NCBI GenBank assembly: GCA_023079485.1
Contig: CM041089.1
Location: forward strand, 16,349,660 to 16,413,659
DNA: 64,000 bases
Direction: 5' to 3'
From: Archilochus colubris
Lineage: Eukaryota; Chordata; Aves; Apodiformes; Trochilidae
This document shows positions 63,433-64,000 of the stretch, piece by piece. Within the stretch, counting starts at the first letter, position 1, and each line of letters starts with the position of its first letter. A program made the position numbers and the translations under genes. A model generated the notes under the pieces. The model did no database searches and was not told the origin of the DNA. It worked only from the letters and a program-made list of their open reading frames with translations.

Positions 63433-64000
63433 CCCCAAGCCTCTGGACTCAGCTTCCCCGGGCAGCCTGCTCAGCTCCCACTTCAGAAGGATCATATTTG
63501 ATCAGGAGATGAGAAGGGATTTCACAGCAGAACCTAAGGAGAGCAGACTTACTGATTCAGCCACGTTGCCATCCCAGCAGGGCAGCTACAGACACTGGGG
63601 AACCTGCAGGACCTCCCTTCTTACCCAGGACAGATCCTTCATGCAGGAGCACTCTGACACCTGGAATTACCCTTTGCCAGCAGCAGCAGCTCCAGAAACA
63701 GCCATGAATTCTCTTCTGCCCATTGATCCCTATATATTCTGCAGGACTGTGTCTCCAAGGGTGGTTCAGAGTGATCACTGAATGCTTTTGAGGAGTTATG
63801 TTCCTCCCCAGAGCTAAAAACATTTTACTAGAGCCTGATCAAATATCAAGCACAGCCAAGGACAAATTAAATGACATTTAATTTCCCAGAGCTGTAAGTC
63901 CAAGTTCAGAGGAGCTGCTGCTATAGGAGCAATGCTGGAAACAATGCTCAACCCACACCACTCCGGGCTGCCTTGAAAAGGACAATTCTGCCCAGAAAAA

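Larger units (their letters stand above)
54542..64000 (-). other. CD151: CD151 upstream region or first intron
   Basis: It contains one probable untranslated exon, three CR1 copies and one unexplained open frame. No CpG island or coding exon of the next gene is visible, so the CD151 promoter may lie beyond 64 kb or be a CpG-poor one here. Confidence 0.5.

Overview
The window is vertebrate nuclear DNA and almost certainly avian. Two lines of evidence support this. It carries about 19 CR1 LINE copies with the bird-type 3' end (GGTTGGAAGGGACCTC and ATTCTATGATTCTATGA signatures, on both strands). It also holds two recognisable split genes, POLR2L and CD151, whose exons translate to near-complete vertebrate proteins. 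Nine of the CR1 copies are nearly identical to one another, so the lineage had a recent CR1 burst. That fits a CR1-rich bird, for example a woodpecker-like or passerine genome, but the species is an inference.

Layout. (1) 1-20.15 kb: no coding exon seen. It holds CR1 copies, A-rich tracts and a perfect 9-bp minisatellite at 11.1-11.5 kb. From human gene order it is probably the long first intron of TSPAN4 (minus strand), but no TSPAN4 coding exon is visible. (2) 20.2-21.7 kb: a strong CpG island, the promoter of POLR2L and probably the divergent promoter of TSPAN4. (3) 21.7-26.16 kb: POLR2L (+), with two coding exons that join to 67 residues; the intron contains a CR1 and a GT-rich repeat. 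(4) 26.2-39.6 kb: intergenic, with CR1 copies and several minisatellites. (5) 40.7-54.5 kb: CD151 (-), seven coding exons that join in frame to 252 residues, all with GT/AG borders. A probable 5' untranslated exon lies at 59.7-59.8 kb. (6) 54.5-64 kb: CD151 5' intron or upstream DNA, with older CR1 copies and one unexplained open frame at 58.17-58.54 kb.

The gene order and orientation (TSPAN4?, POLR2L and CD151, with POLR2L and CD151 facing each other) match human 11p15.5, so this is a conserved syntenic block. The genes do not form a functional pathway: POLR2L is a housekeeping subunit of RNA polymerases I, II and III, and CD151 is a cell-surface tetraspanin that partners laminin-binding integrins. 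I found no CRISPR array, tRNA, rRNA or intact retrovirus, and no convincing new biological system. The most interesting points are two linked CR1 subfamilies, CR1 insertions within about 40 nt of splice sites in both genes, the unusually homogeneous purine minisatellite, and small changes at known functional sites of CD151.
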